Below are positions 15,981-25,353 of a stretch of 64,000 nt of DNA, one piece after another. A model generated the notes under the pieces. The model was not told the DNA's origin. It saw only the letters and a list, made by a program, of their open reading frames with translations, and searched no databases. Both the position numbers and the translations under genes were made by a program. Origin of the DNA: Mucilaginibacter sp. UR6-1 (lineage in GTDB: Bacteria; Bacteroidota; Bacteroidia; Sphingobacteriales; Sphingobacteriaceae); NCBI RefSeq assembly GCF_020880975.1, contig NZ_JAJIWP010000002.1, positions 930,001 through 994,000 of the forward strand, read 5' to 3'. Every line of letters begins with the position of its first letter. Position 1 is the stretch's first letter.

Positions 15981-18467
15981 ATGAAATCAGTAGTTGTTGT
16001 GGTAGGTAATGGCATGGTTAGCCATAAATTTTGCGAAAAACTTGTAGCAAAATCATCAAATCATCAAATTGTTGTTTTTGGGGAGGAACCACGCAGGGCT
16101 TATGATCGTGTTCACCTCAGTGAGTATTTTGCCGGTAAAACCGCCGAAGACCTGTCCATGTCGCAAGCGTCATGGTATGCTGATCATGGTATCGAGCTTT
16201 ACCTTGGCGACCCGGTTCAGGAGATTAACAGGCAGCAAAAAACAGTACATTCATTAAGCGGGGTTACGGTAAGGTATGATTACCTGGTATTAGCCACCGG
16301 TTCGGGCGCTTTTGTGCCCAATATACCCGGAGTAGAAAAGCAGGGTGTGTTTGTTTACCGTACCATTGATGATCTTGACCGGATTAAGGCCTATGCCGCT
16401 AATGCCAAAAGCGGCGTGGTAATGGGCGGCGGTTTACTGGGGCTTGAGGCGGCCAAGGCACTTATTGATCTGGGCATTGGGCAAACACATGTAGTTGAGT
16501 TTGCACCACGATTGATGCCCCGCCAGGTTGATGCAGGCGGCAGTGCTATGCTACAGGCAAAACTTAACCAGCTTGGGCTGCAAATCCATTTAAATAAAAG
16601 TACCTCTTGTATTGAGGGTGCTGAACATATTACCGGTTTACGTTTTAGCGACGATAGCTTGCTCGAAACGGATATGCTGGTGATATCGGCAGGTATCCGT
16701 CCGCGCGATGAACTGGCGCGGTTGTCAGGGCTCGATGTAGGCGTTAGGGGCGGTGTAATAGTAAATGCCCGCATGCAAACCAATGATCCGGCTGTATTCG
16801 CGATAGGTGAATGTGCGTTAAGTGATGGAATGATTTACGGCCTTGTTGCCCCTGGTTATGATATGGCCGAGGTAGTGGTAGCGCAACTGGCTGGTAACGA
16901 CAGGGAATTCAACGGGTTTGATATGAGCACCAAGCTTAAACTCATCGGGGTAGATGTGGCCAGTTTTGGCGATGCCTTTATAAGTGAACCCGATTGCCGT
17001 ACCATCGTGTTTGAAGATACCCACAAGGGCATATATAAGCGTATAAACTTTAGCAACGATGGCAGGCATCTGTTAGGCGGTATATTAATTGGCGATGCCG
17101 ATGCCTATAATATGCTGCTGCAAACGGTAAACAATAAGCTGGCTTTGCCCCCCGATCCGGAGGATATGATTTTGGGCGCGCGCGGTAGCGCGGCAACCGA
17201 GGGCGCGGGTGTAATGAGTTTGCCTGATGATGCGCTGATATGCTCATGTGAGGCTGTAAGCAAAGGCAACATCTGCGGTGCGGTTAATGATGGCGCGCTT
17301 ACTATTGATGAAGTTAAAAAATGTACCGGGGCAGGCACCGGCTGCGGTGGTTGTATGCCAATGGTGAAGGACCTGATAGCCGGAACCATGAAGGCTAATG
17401 GCCAGTACATCAAAAATGTTATATGTGAACACTTTGCCTACTCGCGCCAGGAACTGTATGACCTGGTAAAGATCAACAAACTTAAAAATTACGACCTGAT
17501 CCTGGATCATTACGGTAAGGGTGATGGTTGCGAGGTTTGCAAGCCACTGGTAGCCAGTATACTATCAAGCCTTTGGAATGACCTGGTTGTTAAGCAGGAT
17601 ACTATTCAGGATAGTAATGACCGTTATCTGGCAAATATTCAAAAAGGTGGTACCTACTCTGTTGTACCCCGTATACCTGGGGGCGAGATTACACCCGAAA
17701 AACTGATCGTGATAGGCCTGGTAGCCCAAAAGTATGGGCTGTACACCAAAATAACCGGCGGCCAGCGTATTGATATGTTTGGCGCCCACGTAAGTGATCT
17801 GCCCAATATATGGGAGGCGCTTATTGATGCCGGTTTTGAAAGCGGCCACGCTTACGGCAAATCATTACGTACGGTTAAAAGCTGTGTGGGCAGCACCTGG
17901 TGCCGGTTTGGTTTGCACGATAGTGTTTCATTCGCTATTGAGATAGAGGAGCGTTACAAGGGCCTCCGTTCTCCGCATAAATTAAAAGGCGGGGTAAGCG
18001 GCTGTATCCGCGAATGTGCCGAGGCGCAGGGAAAGGATTTTGGCATCATCGCCACAGAGAAAGGCTGGAACTTATATGTATGCGGCAACGGGGGCTCAAA
18101 ACCGCAGCACGCGCAACTGATAGCGGCTGATATTGACAGCAAAACCTGCATTCAATACCTCGACCGTTTCCTGATGTTCTACATCAAAACGGCTGACCCG
18201 CTAACCCGTACCGCTACCTGGCTCAACAAGCTGGAGGGCGGCATCAGCTACCTTAAAAATGTGGTGGTGAATGATAGCCTGGGCATAGCCGCGCAGTTAG
18301 AGGAGGAGATGCAGTTGCTGGTTGATAGCTTTCATTGCGAGTGGAAAGAAGTGGTGAACAACCCGCAGTTGCGCAAACGGTTCACACACTTTGTGAACGC
18401 GCCTGAAGAGAAAGATCCGAACGTAAAATTTGAGAGCATGCGTGAGCAGGTAAAAGCAAGCTGGTAA
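15981..18467 (+). CDS. nirB: assimilatory nitrite reductase (NADH), large subunit
   Basis: An 828-residue cytosolic enzyme that reduces nitrite to ammonium with NADH electrons. Domains in order: FAD/NADH oxidoreductase (about 1-400, GNGMVSHKFCEKL at the start and GGGLLGLEAAKAL near 147), BFD-like [2Fe-2S] domain with Cys421, 423, 455 and 458, and a siroheme/[4Fe-4S] reductase domain with the CX5C pair Cys635/641 and the CX3C pair Cys675/679. All cofactor ligands are present and the length is normal. It is followed by nirD after 31 bases. Confidence 0.96.
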   Translation: MKSVVVVVGNGMVSHKFCEKLVAKSSNHQIVVFGEEPRRAYDRVHLSEYFAGKTAEDLSMSQASWYADHGIELYLGDPVQEINRQQKTVHSLSGVTVRYDYLVLATGSGAFVPNIPGVEKQGVFVYRTIDDLDRIKAYAANAKSGVVMGGGLLGLEAAKALIDLGIGQTHVVEFAPRLMPRQVDAGGSAMLQAKLNQLGLQIHLNKSTSCIEGAEHITGLRFSDDSLLETDMLVISAGIRPRDELARLSGLDVGVRGGVIVNARMQTNDPAVFAIGECALSDGMIYGLVAPGYDMAEVVVAQLAGNDREFNGFDMSTKLKLIGVDVASFGDAFISEPDCRTIVFEDTHKGIYKRINFSNDGRHLLGGILIGDADAYNMLLQTVNNKLALPPDPEDMILGARGSAATEGAGVMSLPDDALICSCEAVSKGNICGAVNDGALTIDEVKKCTGAGTGCGGCMPMVKDLIAGTMKANGQYIKNVICEHFAYSRQELYDLVKINKLKNYDLILDHYGKGDGCEVCKPLVASILSSLWNDLVVKQDTIQDSNDRYLANIQKGGTYSVVPRIPGGEITPEKLIVIGLVAQKYGLYTKITGGQRIDMFGAHVSDLPNIWEALIDAGFESGHAYGKSLRTVKSCVGSTWCRFGLHDSVSFAIEIEERYKGLRSPHKLKGGVSGCIRECAEAQGKDFGIIATEKGWNLYVCGNGGSKPQHAQLIAADIDSKTCIQYLDRFLMFYIKTADPLTRTATWLNKLEGGISYLKNVVVNDSLGIAAQLEEEMQLLVDSFHCEWKEVVNNPQLRKRFTHFVNAPEEKDPNVKFESMREQVKASW

Positions 18468-18498
18468 CAATTTTTATCACCATAAAGCAAACATTAAT

Positions 18499-18849
18499 AT
18501 GGAAGTTTTAACAGATTTAGAATGGGTGCTGGCCTGTTATGCCGATGATGTGCCCGAAAATGGCGGGGCATGCATAAAGCACGGTGCCGAGCAGATCGCG
18601 ATATATAATTTTGCGCGTCGCGGTGAGTGGTATGCTACGCAAAACCTGTGTCCGCACAAGCAGCAAATGGTTTTGTCGCGCGGAATGATAGGCAGTGCAG
18701 GCGAGAGCTGCGAGCCAAAGGTGGCCTGCCCGTTCCACAAAAAAACATTTTCGCTTTTGTCCGGCGAGTGCTTGTCGGGTGATGATTATACCATAAAAAC
18801 CTACCCGGTAAAGGTGGTTGATGGCAGGGTATACATCGGGGTCATTTAA
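18499..18849 (+). CDS. nirD: nitrite reductase small subunit, Rieske type
   Basis: A 116-residue partner of NirB with the Rieske fold. Unlike the Escherichia coli NirD, which lacks the cluster ligands, this one keeps a full set: Cys51-Pro-His53 and Cys77-Pro-Phe-His80, so a [2Fe-2S] centre is expected. The loop between the two ligand pairs is longer than in many Rieske ferredoxins and is rich in Gly and Ser. It lies directly after nirB on the same strand. Confidence 0.93.
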   Translation: MEVLTDLEWVLACYADDVPENGGACIKHGAEQIAIYNFARRGEWYATQNLCPHKQQMVLSRGMIGSAGESCEPKVACPFHKKTFSLLSGECLSGDDYTIKTYPVKVVDGRVYIGVI

Positions 18850-18891
18850 GCGGGATGGGTACAAAAGAATAAATTTACCCCTTATAAAAAG

Positions 18892-18922
18892 CCCTGCCGG
18901 GAGGTCGCATTCCCGGGCAGGG
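18892..18922 (+). repeat. GC-rich hairpin between nirD and the porin gene
   Basis: CCCTGCCGGGA at 18892-18902 pairs with TCCCGGGCAGGG at 18911-18922 with one bulged base. It is followed by ATATCAGTTTTC, only a short T-run. It may partly terminate or stabilise the nirBD message ahead of the downstream genes. Confidence 0.5.
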
Positions 18923-18966
18923 ATATCAGTTTTCAATTGCTTTAACAAATTAAAAAACCTTGCCAA

Positions 18967-20505
18967 ATGTACAAAAATGTATGTAAAAAATACAGGTTTG
19001 TTGTTATGGGGTTGTGCCTTGGGTTGCTTGCAGGCCGCGCTAACGCGCAGCTTACTTTTAGCGGCCAACTAAGGCCGAGAGCGGAATGGCGTGACGGATT
19101 TGGAACCCTTAAACCTAAAAACAACACTGCCGCTGCCTTTATTTCGCAGCGAACGCGCCTTGCGCTTAACTACCGCTCAAACCGGCTCATTTTTCAAACC
19201 ACCTTGCAGGATGTCAGGCTTTGGGGGCAGGATGCCTCAACCATTACTGTGAATGATGGCAGCCGTTTAAGTTTGCACGAAGCCTGGGCCGAAGTTATCC
19301 TGTCCAATAAAAGCGATACTTCTTTTAAGTATTCTCCATTAGATTATTTTGCCATAAAAATAGGCAGGCAGGAGCTGGTGTATGACGATGAACGCTTGCT
19401 GGGCAACCTGGATTGGCTGCAGCAGGGCCGCCGCCATGATGCCTTGGTTTTTAAGACATTGCACCGGGGCTGGCAGGCTGATGTTGGTGTAGCCTTTAAC
19501 CAAAATACCGATGCCGTTAATTATAATGGCACTTATTATACCCCGGCCAACGTACCCGCTACTATAAAAGATAGTAATGGTAACCTTGTGAACACGCCAG
19601 CAGGCATTATACCCTTGATAAGTGCTGCCGGTAACAGTGCTAAAAACGGCACTCCGGCAATACTTAATGCGCCCGGTACAAATGGCGCTACCCAAAACTA
19701 TAAGGCGCTACAATATCTGTATCTATCCAAAAAAATAAATAAGACTAAAATTTCAGCATTGTTTTTAACCGATCAGTTTGGTAAGTACGCGCTTGATTCG
19801 GTTAAAAATACGGCCGGGGCCGATGTTGGATATGTATATGGCTACCGGTATAATCAGCCGGGTGTAAATTTGAGGTATACCACAGGCCTGAGTTTAACGC
19901 CGGTACTGGGTAATAAAAGCCAATGGGTGTTTAATGGTGCTTATTATTACCAGGGCGGGCATGACAGGAGCGGCATTGATCTGAGTGCTTATATGCTCAA
20001 TGTTTCGGCCATATATAACCCCGGTAAATGGAGCTATACCGCCGGGTGGGATTACCTGTCGGGCAATGATGCGTTCTCAACATCAACAACCAGCCATAGG
20101 TTTGATCCGCTTTATGGTACACCACACAAATTTTGGGGGTTAATGGACTATTTTTACGCCGGCAGCGGCTCGCCCGCTGGTGGATTGAATAATCCGTTCG
20201 GCAAAATAAAATATGTGTCATCCGGCAAAAAATTTAGTGCCGAACTGGCCAATCACTATTTTTTGTTAGCCAATAATCAAAAGGATAATACCGGAGCCGC
20301 GGTGAGCAAATACCTGGGTACCGAGTTTGATGTTACCACCGCTTACCGATTGAATAAATTTACACAGGCAACATTAGGTATATCATACATGGCTGCAACA
20401 CATAGTATGGAGTATGCCAAAAATATAGCACCGGGCACTGCCGATATGCACCCGGTATGGGCATACCTGCAATTAAATATTACACCTGAGTTCCTGATCA
20501 AATAA
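18967..20505 (+). CDS. outer-membrane beta-barrel porin (alginate-export-like)
   Basis: A 512-residue protein with a signal peptide of about 27 residues ending ANAQ, then beta-barrel alternation with many aromatic-ended strands. The start LTFSGQLRPRAEWRDGFG and the segment DYFAIKIGRQELVYDDERLLGNLDW match the alginate-export family of outer-membrane barrels, which has members serving other substrates. Its place between nirD and narK points to nitrate or nitrite passage across the outer membrane; that is inference. Confidence 0.82.
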   Translation: MYKNVCKKYRFVVMGLCLGLLAGRANAQLTFSGQLRPRAEWRDGFGTLKPKNNTAAAFISQRTRLALNYRSNRLIFQTTLQDVRLWGQDASTITVNDGSRLSLHEAWAEVILSNKSDTSFKYSPLDYFAIKIGRQELVYDDERLLGNLDWLQQGRRHDALVFKTLHRGWQADVGVAFNQNTDAVNYNGTYYTPANVPATIKDSNGNLVNTPAGIIPLISAAGNSAKNGTPAILNAPGTNGATQNYKALQYLYLSKKINKTKISALFLTDQFGKYALDSVKNTAGADVGYVYGYRYNQPGVNLRYTTGLSLTPVLGNKSQWVFNGAYYYQGGHDRSGIDLSAYMLNVSAIYNPGKWSYTAGWDYLSGNDAFSTSTTSHRFDPLYGTPHKFWGLMDYFYAGSGSPAGGLNNPFGKIKYVSSGKKFSAELANHYFLLANNQKDNTGAAVSKYLGTEFDVTTAYRLNKFTQATLGISYMAATHSMEYAKNIAPGTADMHPVWAYLQLNITPEFLIK

Positions 20506-20530
20506 TTAACCCCTGCAATCACAATAAAAA

Positions 20531-21817
20531 ATGGAAAATCAACTTACTAAACTCAATATATTCTCGGTTAAGGGCATACAAATGCGCACATTCCATATTA
20601 CCTGGCTAATGTTTTTTGTGTGCTTTTTTGGCTGGTTTGGCCTGGCACCGCTGATGCCAACCATACGTACCGAACTGGCGCTTACCAAGGCGCAGATAGG
20701 TAATATCATCATCGGCTCGGTAGGTTCAACCATCATAGCAAGGCTTATTATTGGCCGCTTGTGCGATAAATGGGGGCCGCGCAAAACCGCCGTGAGATTA
20801 CTGCTTGTGGGTTCGCTACCGGTATTTTTAGTGGGATTAGCACATAGCTATACCTCGTTTTTATTGTTCCGTATGGCCATCGGGGTTATAGGGGCATCGT
20901 TTGTTATCACCCAGTTTCATACTTCCATGATGTTTGCGCCTAATATAAAAGGCACTGCTAATGCCGTAACCGGTGGCTGGGGTAATTTAGGCGGTGGTGT
21001 AACCAATATGGTTATGCCTTTAATATTTGCAGCTATTGTAGGGTTTGGCTACACACCTGCCGAGGCCTGGCGCTACGCCATGATAGTACCAGGTGTAATG
21101 ATGCTGATAATTGCCTGGCTATACTATAAATACACTACTGATACCCCAAACGGTAACTACACCGATATTGGTTACCTAACAAAAAACACCAAAACAGACT
21201 GGAGCGTACTGGCCGACTGGCGTGTATGGGCGCTTACCCTGGCTTATGCCATGTGTTTTGGTATGGAGGTAACTTTTGATAATGTGGCATCGCTGCATTT
21301 TGTAGATACCTTTAAGTTATCGCAAAGCTCGGCTGGTTTTTGGGCGGGCATATTCGGCTTCATGAATATTTTTGCACGCGCCCTGGGCGGTTTAGTGTCT
21401 GATAAGGTTGGCAAAAAATATGGTATGCGTGGCAAGGGGTTACTGCTGGCAGGGGTACTGTTGCTTGAAGGGCTGGGGTTGCTGTTATTTGCGCAGGCGG
21501 GTAACTTAACCGCGGCTATTATTGCCATGTTATCGTTTGCGCTGTTCCTCAAAATGTCTAACGGGGCAACTTATGGTATTGTGCCTTTTGTCGATCAAAA
21601 AAATGTAGGCCTGGTAAGCGGCATTGTGGGCGCGGGTGGTAATCTTGGTGGTATGCTGTTCGGTTTCCTGTTTAAATCAGCCACCATTACTTATGCCGAT
21701 GCCTTTAGTTATATAGGCTATACCGTAGTGGTAGTTGCTTTCATTGTTTTGATTACCCGCTTTAAAAAGCAAACCAAAAAGGCAGATCAGTCTGTTCCGT
21801 CAGTAAGTATGGCCTGA
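20531..21817 (+). CDS. narK: nitrate/nitrite MFS transporter
   Basis: A 428-residue inner-membrane protein with about 12 hydrophobic segments. It carries both glycine-rich nitrate signatures of the NNP family: GGWGNLGGGVTNMVMP in the first half and GAGGNLGGMLFGFLF in the second. It imports nitrate, and perhaps exchanges nitrite. It lies 25 bases after the porin and 23 bases before the nitrate reductase gene. In function it corresponds to assimilatory NasA-type transporters; the name narK is used in the family sense. Confidence 0.93.
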   Translation: MENQLTKLNIFSVKGIQMRTFHITWLMFFVCFFGWFGLAPLMPTIRTELALTKAQIGNIIIGSVGSTIIARLIIGRLCDKWGPRKTAVRLLLVGSLPVFLVGLAHSYTSFLLFRMAIGVIGASFVITQFHTSMMFAPNIKGTANAVTGGWGNLGGGVTNMVMPLIFAAIVGFGYTPAEAWRYAMIVPGVMMLIIAWLYYKYTTDTPNGNYTDIGYLTKNTKTDWSVLADWRVWALTLAYAMCFGMEVTFDNVASLHFVDTFKLSQSSAGFWAGIFGFMNIFARALGGLVSDKVGKKYGMRGKGLLLAGVLLLEGLGLLLFAQAGNLTAAIIAMLSFALFLKMSNGATYGIVPFVDQKNVGLVSGIVGAGGNLGGMLFGFLFKSATITYADAFSYIGYTVVVVAFIVLITRFKKQTKKADQSVPSVSMA

Positions 21818-21840
21818 TCGGTCACTTTAAATCCTCATCC

Positions 21841-24800
21841 ATGCAAACTCCCGGAAAGCAAAATCATACATACACTTCAATCTGCTGCTATTGCGGGGTA
21901 GGTTGCGGCGTTATCGTAAATAAAGAAAAAAACGGAAGTATCACCGTTGAAGGGAATAAGGACTATCCGGTAAATAAGGGGATGCTGTGCAGCAAAGGCC
22001 TTAACCTGCAATATACCGTTAATGATAAAACCGACCGGCTGCTGTATCCGCAAATGCGGTATAATAAAAATATGCCTGTGCGGCGTGTAAGCTGGGATGA
22101 AGCGCTTGAACGTACCGCGGCTGTATTTAAAACTTTTATTGATAAGTATGGGCCGGAGTCGGTAGCCTTTTATGCATCGGGCCAATGCTTAACCGAGGAA
22201 TATTATGTAGTTAATAAGCTGATTAAAGGCTTTATCGGCAGCAATAATATCGATACCAACTCGCGGCTGTGTATGAGCAGCGCGGTTGCGGCCTATAAAA
22301 TGGCTTTGGGAGAGGATAGTGTGCCGCTATGTTACGATGATATTGAGCTGGCCGATTGTTTTTATGTTACAGGAGCTAACCCGGCGTGGTGCCATCCCAT
22401 TTTGTGGCGGCGTGTTGAAGCGCACAAGGCAGCCAACCCCGCTGTTAAGATCATTGTGGTCGATCCGCGAGTTACCGATACCTGCAGTGTGGCCGACTTG
22501 CATTTGCAGATAAACCCCGGTACCGATATTACGCTTAACTACGCCATTGGCCGGTTATTAATTGAGAATGGGGATATTGATATTGACTTTATTACCAACC
22601 ATGCTGAAGGTTTTGCGCAGTACAGCGAATTGGTTTTTAAGCGTACCCTTAGTGAAGCGGCGCAAATTTGCGGCGTGCCCGGGCATGACATTCAGCTCGC
22701 CGCGAAATACATAGGCGAGGCGAAGGGCTTTATAAGCATGTGGACCATGGGGCTCAATCAAAGCTCGGTGGGCGTTAATAAAAATTTGAGTTTAATCAAC
22801 CTGAACCTGATCACCGGGCATATTGGCAAGCCAGGTTCGGGGCCCTTGTCCTTAACCGGGCAGCCTAATGCTATGGGCGGCCGTGAGGTGGGCGGCTTAT
22901 CAAACCTGCTGCCTGCGCACCGCGATCTTAAAAACCCCTTACATCGCCGGGAGGTGGAGCAGTTTTGGGGAGGCAAACCTATAAACCCGCAACCGGGCCT
23001 AACCGCTACCGAGATGTTCGAGGCATTGGAAAGCGGCAAGCTCAAAGCGATATGGATCATGTGCACCAATCCGCTTACCAGCCTGCCAAATGTACGCCAG
23101 GCAGAACGGGCGTTAAGCAAGGCCAAATTTGTGGTAGTGCAGGAGATCAGCAGCAAGCCCGAAACACTGGCTTACGCCGATGTAATATTACCCGCCGCCG
23201 CCTGGGCCGAGAAGGAAGGCACCATGACTAATTCTGAAAGGCGCATCAGTTATCTGAATAAGGTTTCGGATCCGCCGGGCGAAGCTTTGCCTGATGCCGA
23301 AATTATTTGCCGGTTTGCCCAAAAAATGGGTTATACCGGGTTTGATTATAAGGATGCCGCCGCCATTTATGCTGAGCACGTAAAACTTACCGCGCAAACC
23401 AATATTGAAATATCCGGCGTAAGTTACGAGGTATTGAAGCAGCAATCATCAGTACAATGGCCCTATAAAAAACGTAACCGCCAGGCCGGTACGCCCCGCT
23501 TGTTTACCGATAAAAAGTTTTATACACCTACAGGCAAAGCCATTATACATGCCGTGCCCGATGCACTGAACAGCGAAATGCCCGATCAGGATTTTCCGTT
23601 TGTGCTAACCACCGGCCGCATCCGAGATCAGTGGCACACCATGAGCAAAACAGGCAAGGTGAACAAGCTTAATCAGCATATAAAAGAGGCATTTGTTGAG
23701 GTCAACCCGCTTGATGCCATCGCTTTACAAATAAATGATGCCGATATTGTACATATCACATCGCGCAGGGGCGAGGTGCAGGTAAAAGCCAAAGTAACTT
23801 CATTAATTAAACAAGGCGTAATTTTTATGCCTATGCACTGGGGCAAAATATTGAATAATGATCTGCACCGGGTTAATAACCTTACCAATGATGTGCTCGA
23901 CCCGATATCAAAAGAGCCTGATTTTAAATTTTGCGCGGTAAGCATTAAAAAATTTAAAAAGCCTTTTCAGCGTATTGTGGTAATAGGTGCCGGGGCCGGG
24001 GCTTATGGTTTTGTACGATCATACCGGGAGCTTAATCCGCACGATAGCATCACTATTTTCAGCAAGGAGGATTTTCCGTTTTACAACCGTGTTATGCTGC
24101 CCGATTATATTAGCGGTGAGCAGCAATGGGAGCAACTCATAAAAATGAAGGATGATGAAGAAGGGCAGTACCATATCAGTTTGTTGCGTGGCGTTAGTAT
24201 TGAAAAGATAGACCGGGCTCAAAAAAAGGTAACCGATTCAAGGGGTGTAGTGACGCCTTATGATGTGCTGATTATGGCAACGGGCAGCCGGGCGGCTGTA
24301 CCGCGCAACGTGCCTGCATTGCCGGGTATTTTTACCATGCGCAGCCGTACCGATGCGGATAATTTTAAAAAACATGTGCCAAAAAACGGGCATGTGGCTA
24401 TTGTAGGCGGTGGGTTGTTAGGACTGGAGATGGCGGCATCCCTGCGCGAAATTGGTATCAGGGTAACTATTATCCAGCGTACCTCGGCATTTTTAGGCAG
24501 GCAGCTTGACGCGCTTGGCAGCCAGTTGCTGCATGAGGAAATGGCCGATCAGGGTTGCGATATTTACTATAATGATGAGGTGCAATTGTATTACGGCCGG
24601 TCAAAGTTAACAGGTATAGGCCTGGCAAGCGGGCGCAAAATTAACTGCGATGCCATGATCATCGCTATAGGCACAACACCCAATATTGAGCTCGCGCGTG
24701 ATTGCGGGCTGGATTGTAAACGGGGCGTACTGGTTAACGAGCGTATGCAAACCAGCGATCAGGATGTTTACGCCATTGGCGAAATAGCCGAGTTTGACGG

Positions 24801-25353
24801 TACATTATATGGCATTACCGCCGCTGCCGAGCAGCAGGCCGCCGTTGTTGCCGGGTTTATGAACGGCGATATTGCCAGCTATTACAAAGGCAGCCTGTTT
24901 ATGAACATCATTAAAATACAGGGCTTTGACCTGTGCAGTATTGGGTTGCCCGAATGCCCTAATGATGAGGGTTATGAAGAGGTAGTGTTTATTGATAAGG
25001 CCAAACGTTACTACAAAAAATGTATCATTTATCAGGACAGGTTGGTGGGCACGATACTGATAGGCGATAAGAGCGAATTTTTGGAATTTAAAGAGCTGAT
25101 TGCCAATAAAACCGAGCTAAGTGAAAAGCGCCTTCAGTTATTGCGCAGCACCGGCAAGGCCAGCCCCGTATTGGGCAAACTTGTTTGTAGCTGTAATAAC
25201 GTGGGCAGCTTAAACATCATCAATAAAATTACTGATGGCTGCGATAACCTGAAAGAGCTTTGTACTGCTACCGGCGCGGGTATGGGCTGCGGATCGTGCA
25301 GGCCCGAGGTTAAACGCCTGCTTGACGAAGAATTAAGAAAGGTTACCACATGA
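21841..25353 (+). CDS. assimilatory nitrate reductase fused to NirB-like flavoprotein and [2Fe-2S] domain
   Basis: An 1170-residue cytosolic fusion. Residues about 1-700 are a molybdopterin nitrate reductase of the NasA/NarB type: [4Fe-4S] ligands Cys15, 18, 22 and 50, and the molybdenum ligand Cys144 within NSRLCMSSAV. Residues about 711-1080 are an FAD/NAD(P)H oxidoreductase like the N-terminus of NirB (VVIGAGAGAYG; GGGLLGLEMAASL). Residues about 1114-1165 are a BFD-like [2Fe-2S] domain with Cys1116, 1118, 1150 and 1153. The enzyme can therefore take electrons from NAD(P)H or a protein donor within one chain. It overlaps the next gene by four bases. Confidence 0.94.
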   Translation: MQTPGKQNHTYTSICCYCGVGCGVIVNKEKNGSITVEGNKDYPVNKGMLCSKGLNLQYTVNDKTDRLLYPQMRYNKNMPVRRVSWDEALERTAAVFKTFIDKYGPESVAFYASGQCLTEEYYVVNKLIKGFIGSNNIDTNSRLCMSSAVAAYKMALGEDSVPLCYDDIELADCFYVTGANPAWCHPILWRRVEAHKAANPAVKIIVVDPRVTDTCSVADLHLQINPGTDITLNYAIGRLLIENGDIDIDFITNHAEGFAQYSELVFKRTLSEAAQICGVPGHDIQLAAKYIGEAKGFISMWTMGLNQSSVGVNKNLSLINLNLITGHIGKPGSGPLSLTGQPNAMGGREVGGLSNLLPAHRDLKNPLHRREVEQFWGGKPINPQPGLTATEMFEALESGKLKAIWIMCTNPLTSLPNVRQAERALSKAKFVVVQEISSKPETLAYADVILPAAAWAEKEGTMTNSERRISYLNKVSDPPGEALPDAEIICRFAQKMGYTGFDYKDAAAIYAEHVKLTAQTNIEISGVSYEVLKQQSSVQWPYKKRNRQAGTPRLFTDKKFYTPTGKAIIHAVPDALNSEMPDQDFPFVLTTGRIRDQWHTMSKTGKVNKLNQHIKEAFVEVNPLDAIALQINDADIVHITSRRGEVQVKAKVTSLIKQGVIFMPMHWGKILNNDLHRVNNLTNDVLDPISKEPDFKFCAVSIKKFKKPFQRIVVIGAGAGAYGFVRSYRELNPHDSITIFSKEDFPFYNRVMLPDYISGEQQWEQLIKMKDDEEGQYHISLLRGVSIEKIDRAQKKVTDSRGVVTPYDVLIMATGSRAAVPRNVPALPGIFTMRSRTDADNFKKHVPKNGHVAIVGGGLLGLEMAASLREIGIRVTIIQRTSAFLGRQLDALGSQLLHEEMADQGCDIYYNDEVQLYYGRSKLTGIGLASGRKINCDAMIIAIGTTPNIELARDCGLDCKRGVLVNERMQTSDQDVYAIGEIAEFDGTLYGITAAAEQQAAVVAGFMNGDIASYYKGSLFMNIIKIQGFDLCSIGLPECPNDEGYEEVVFIDKAKRYYKKCIIYQDRLVGTILIGDKSEFLEFKELIANKTELSEKRLQLLRSTGKASPVLGKLVCSCNNVGSLNIINKITDGCDNLKELCTATGAGMGCGSCRPEVKRLLDEELRKVTT

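Noticed and set aside
15981..25353. Horizontal transfer of the nitrate cluster
   Set aside because: Codon style and spacing look like the neighbouring genes, and no repeats or mobile genes flank it.
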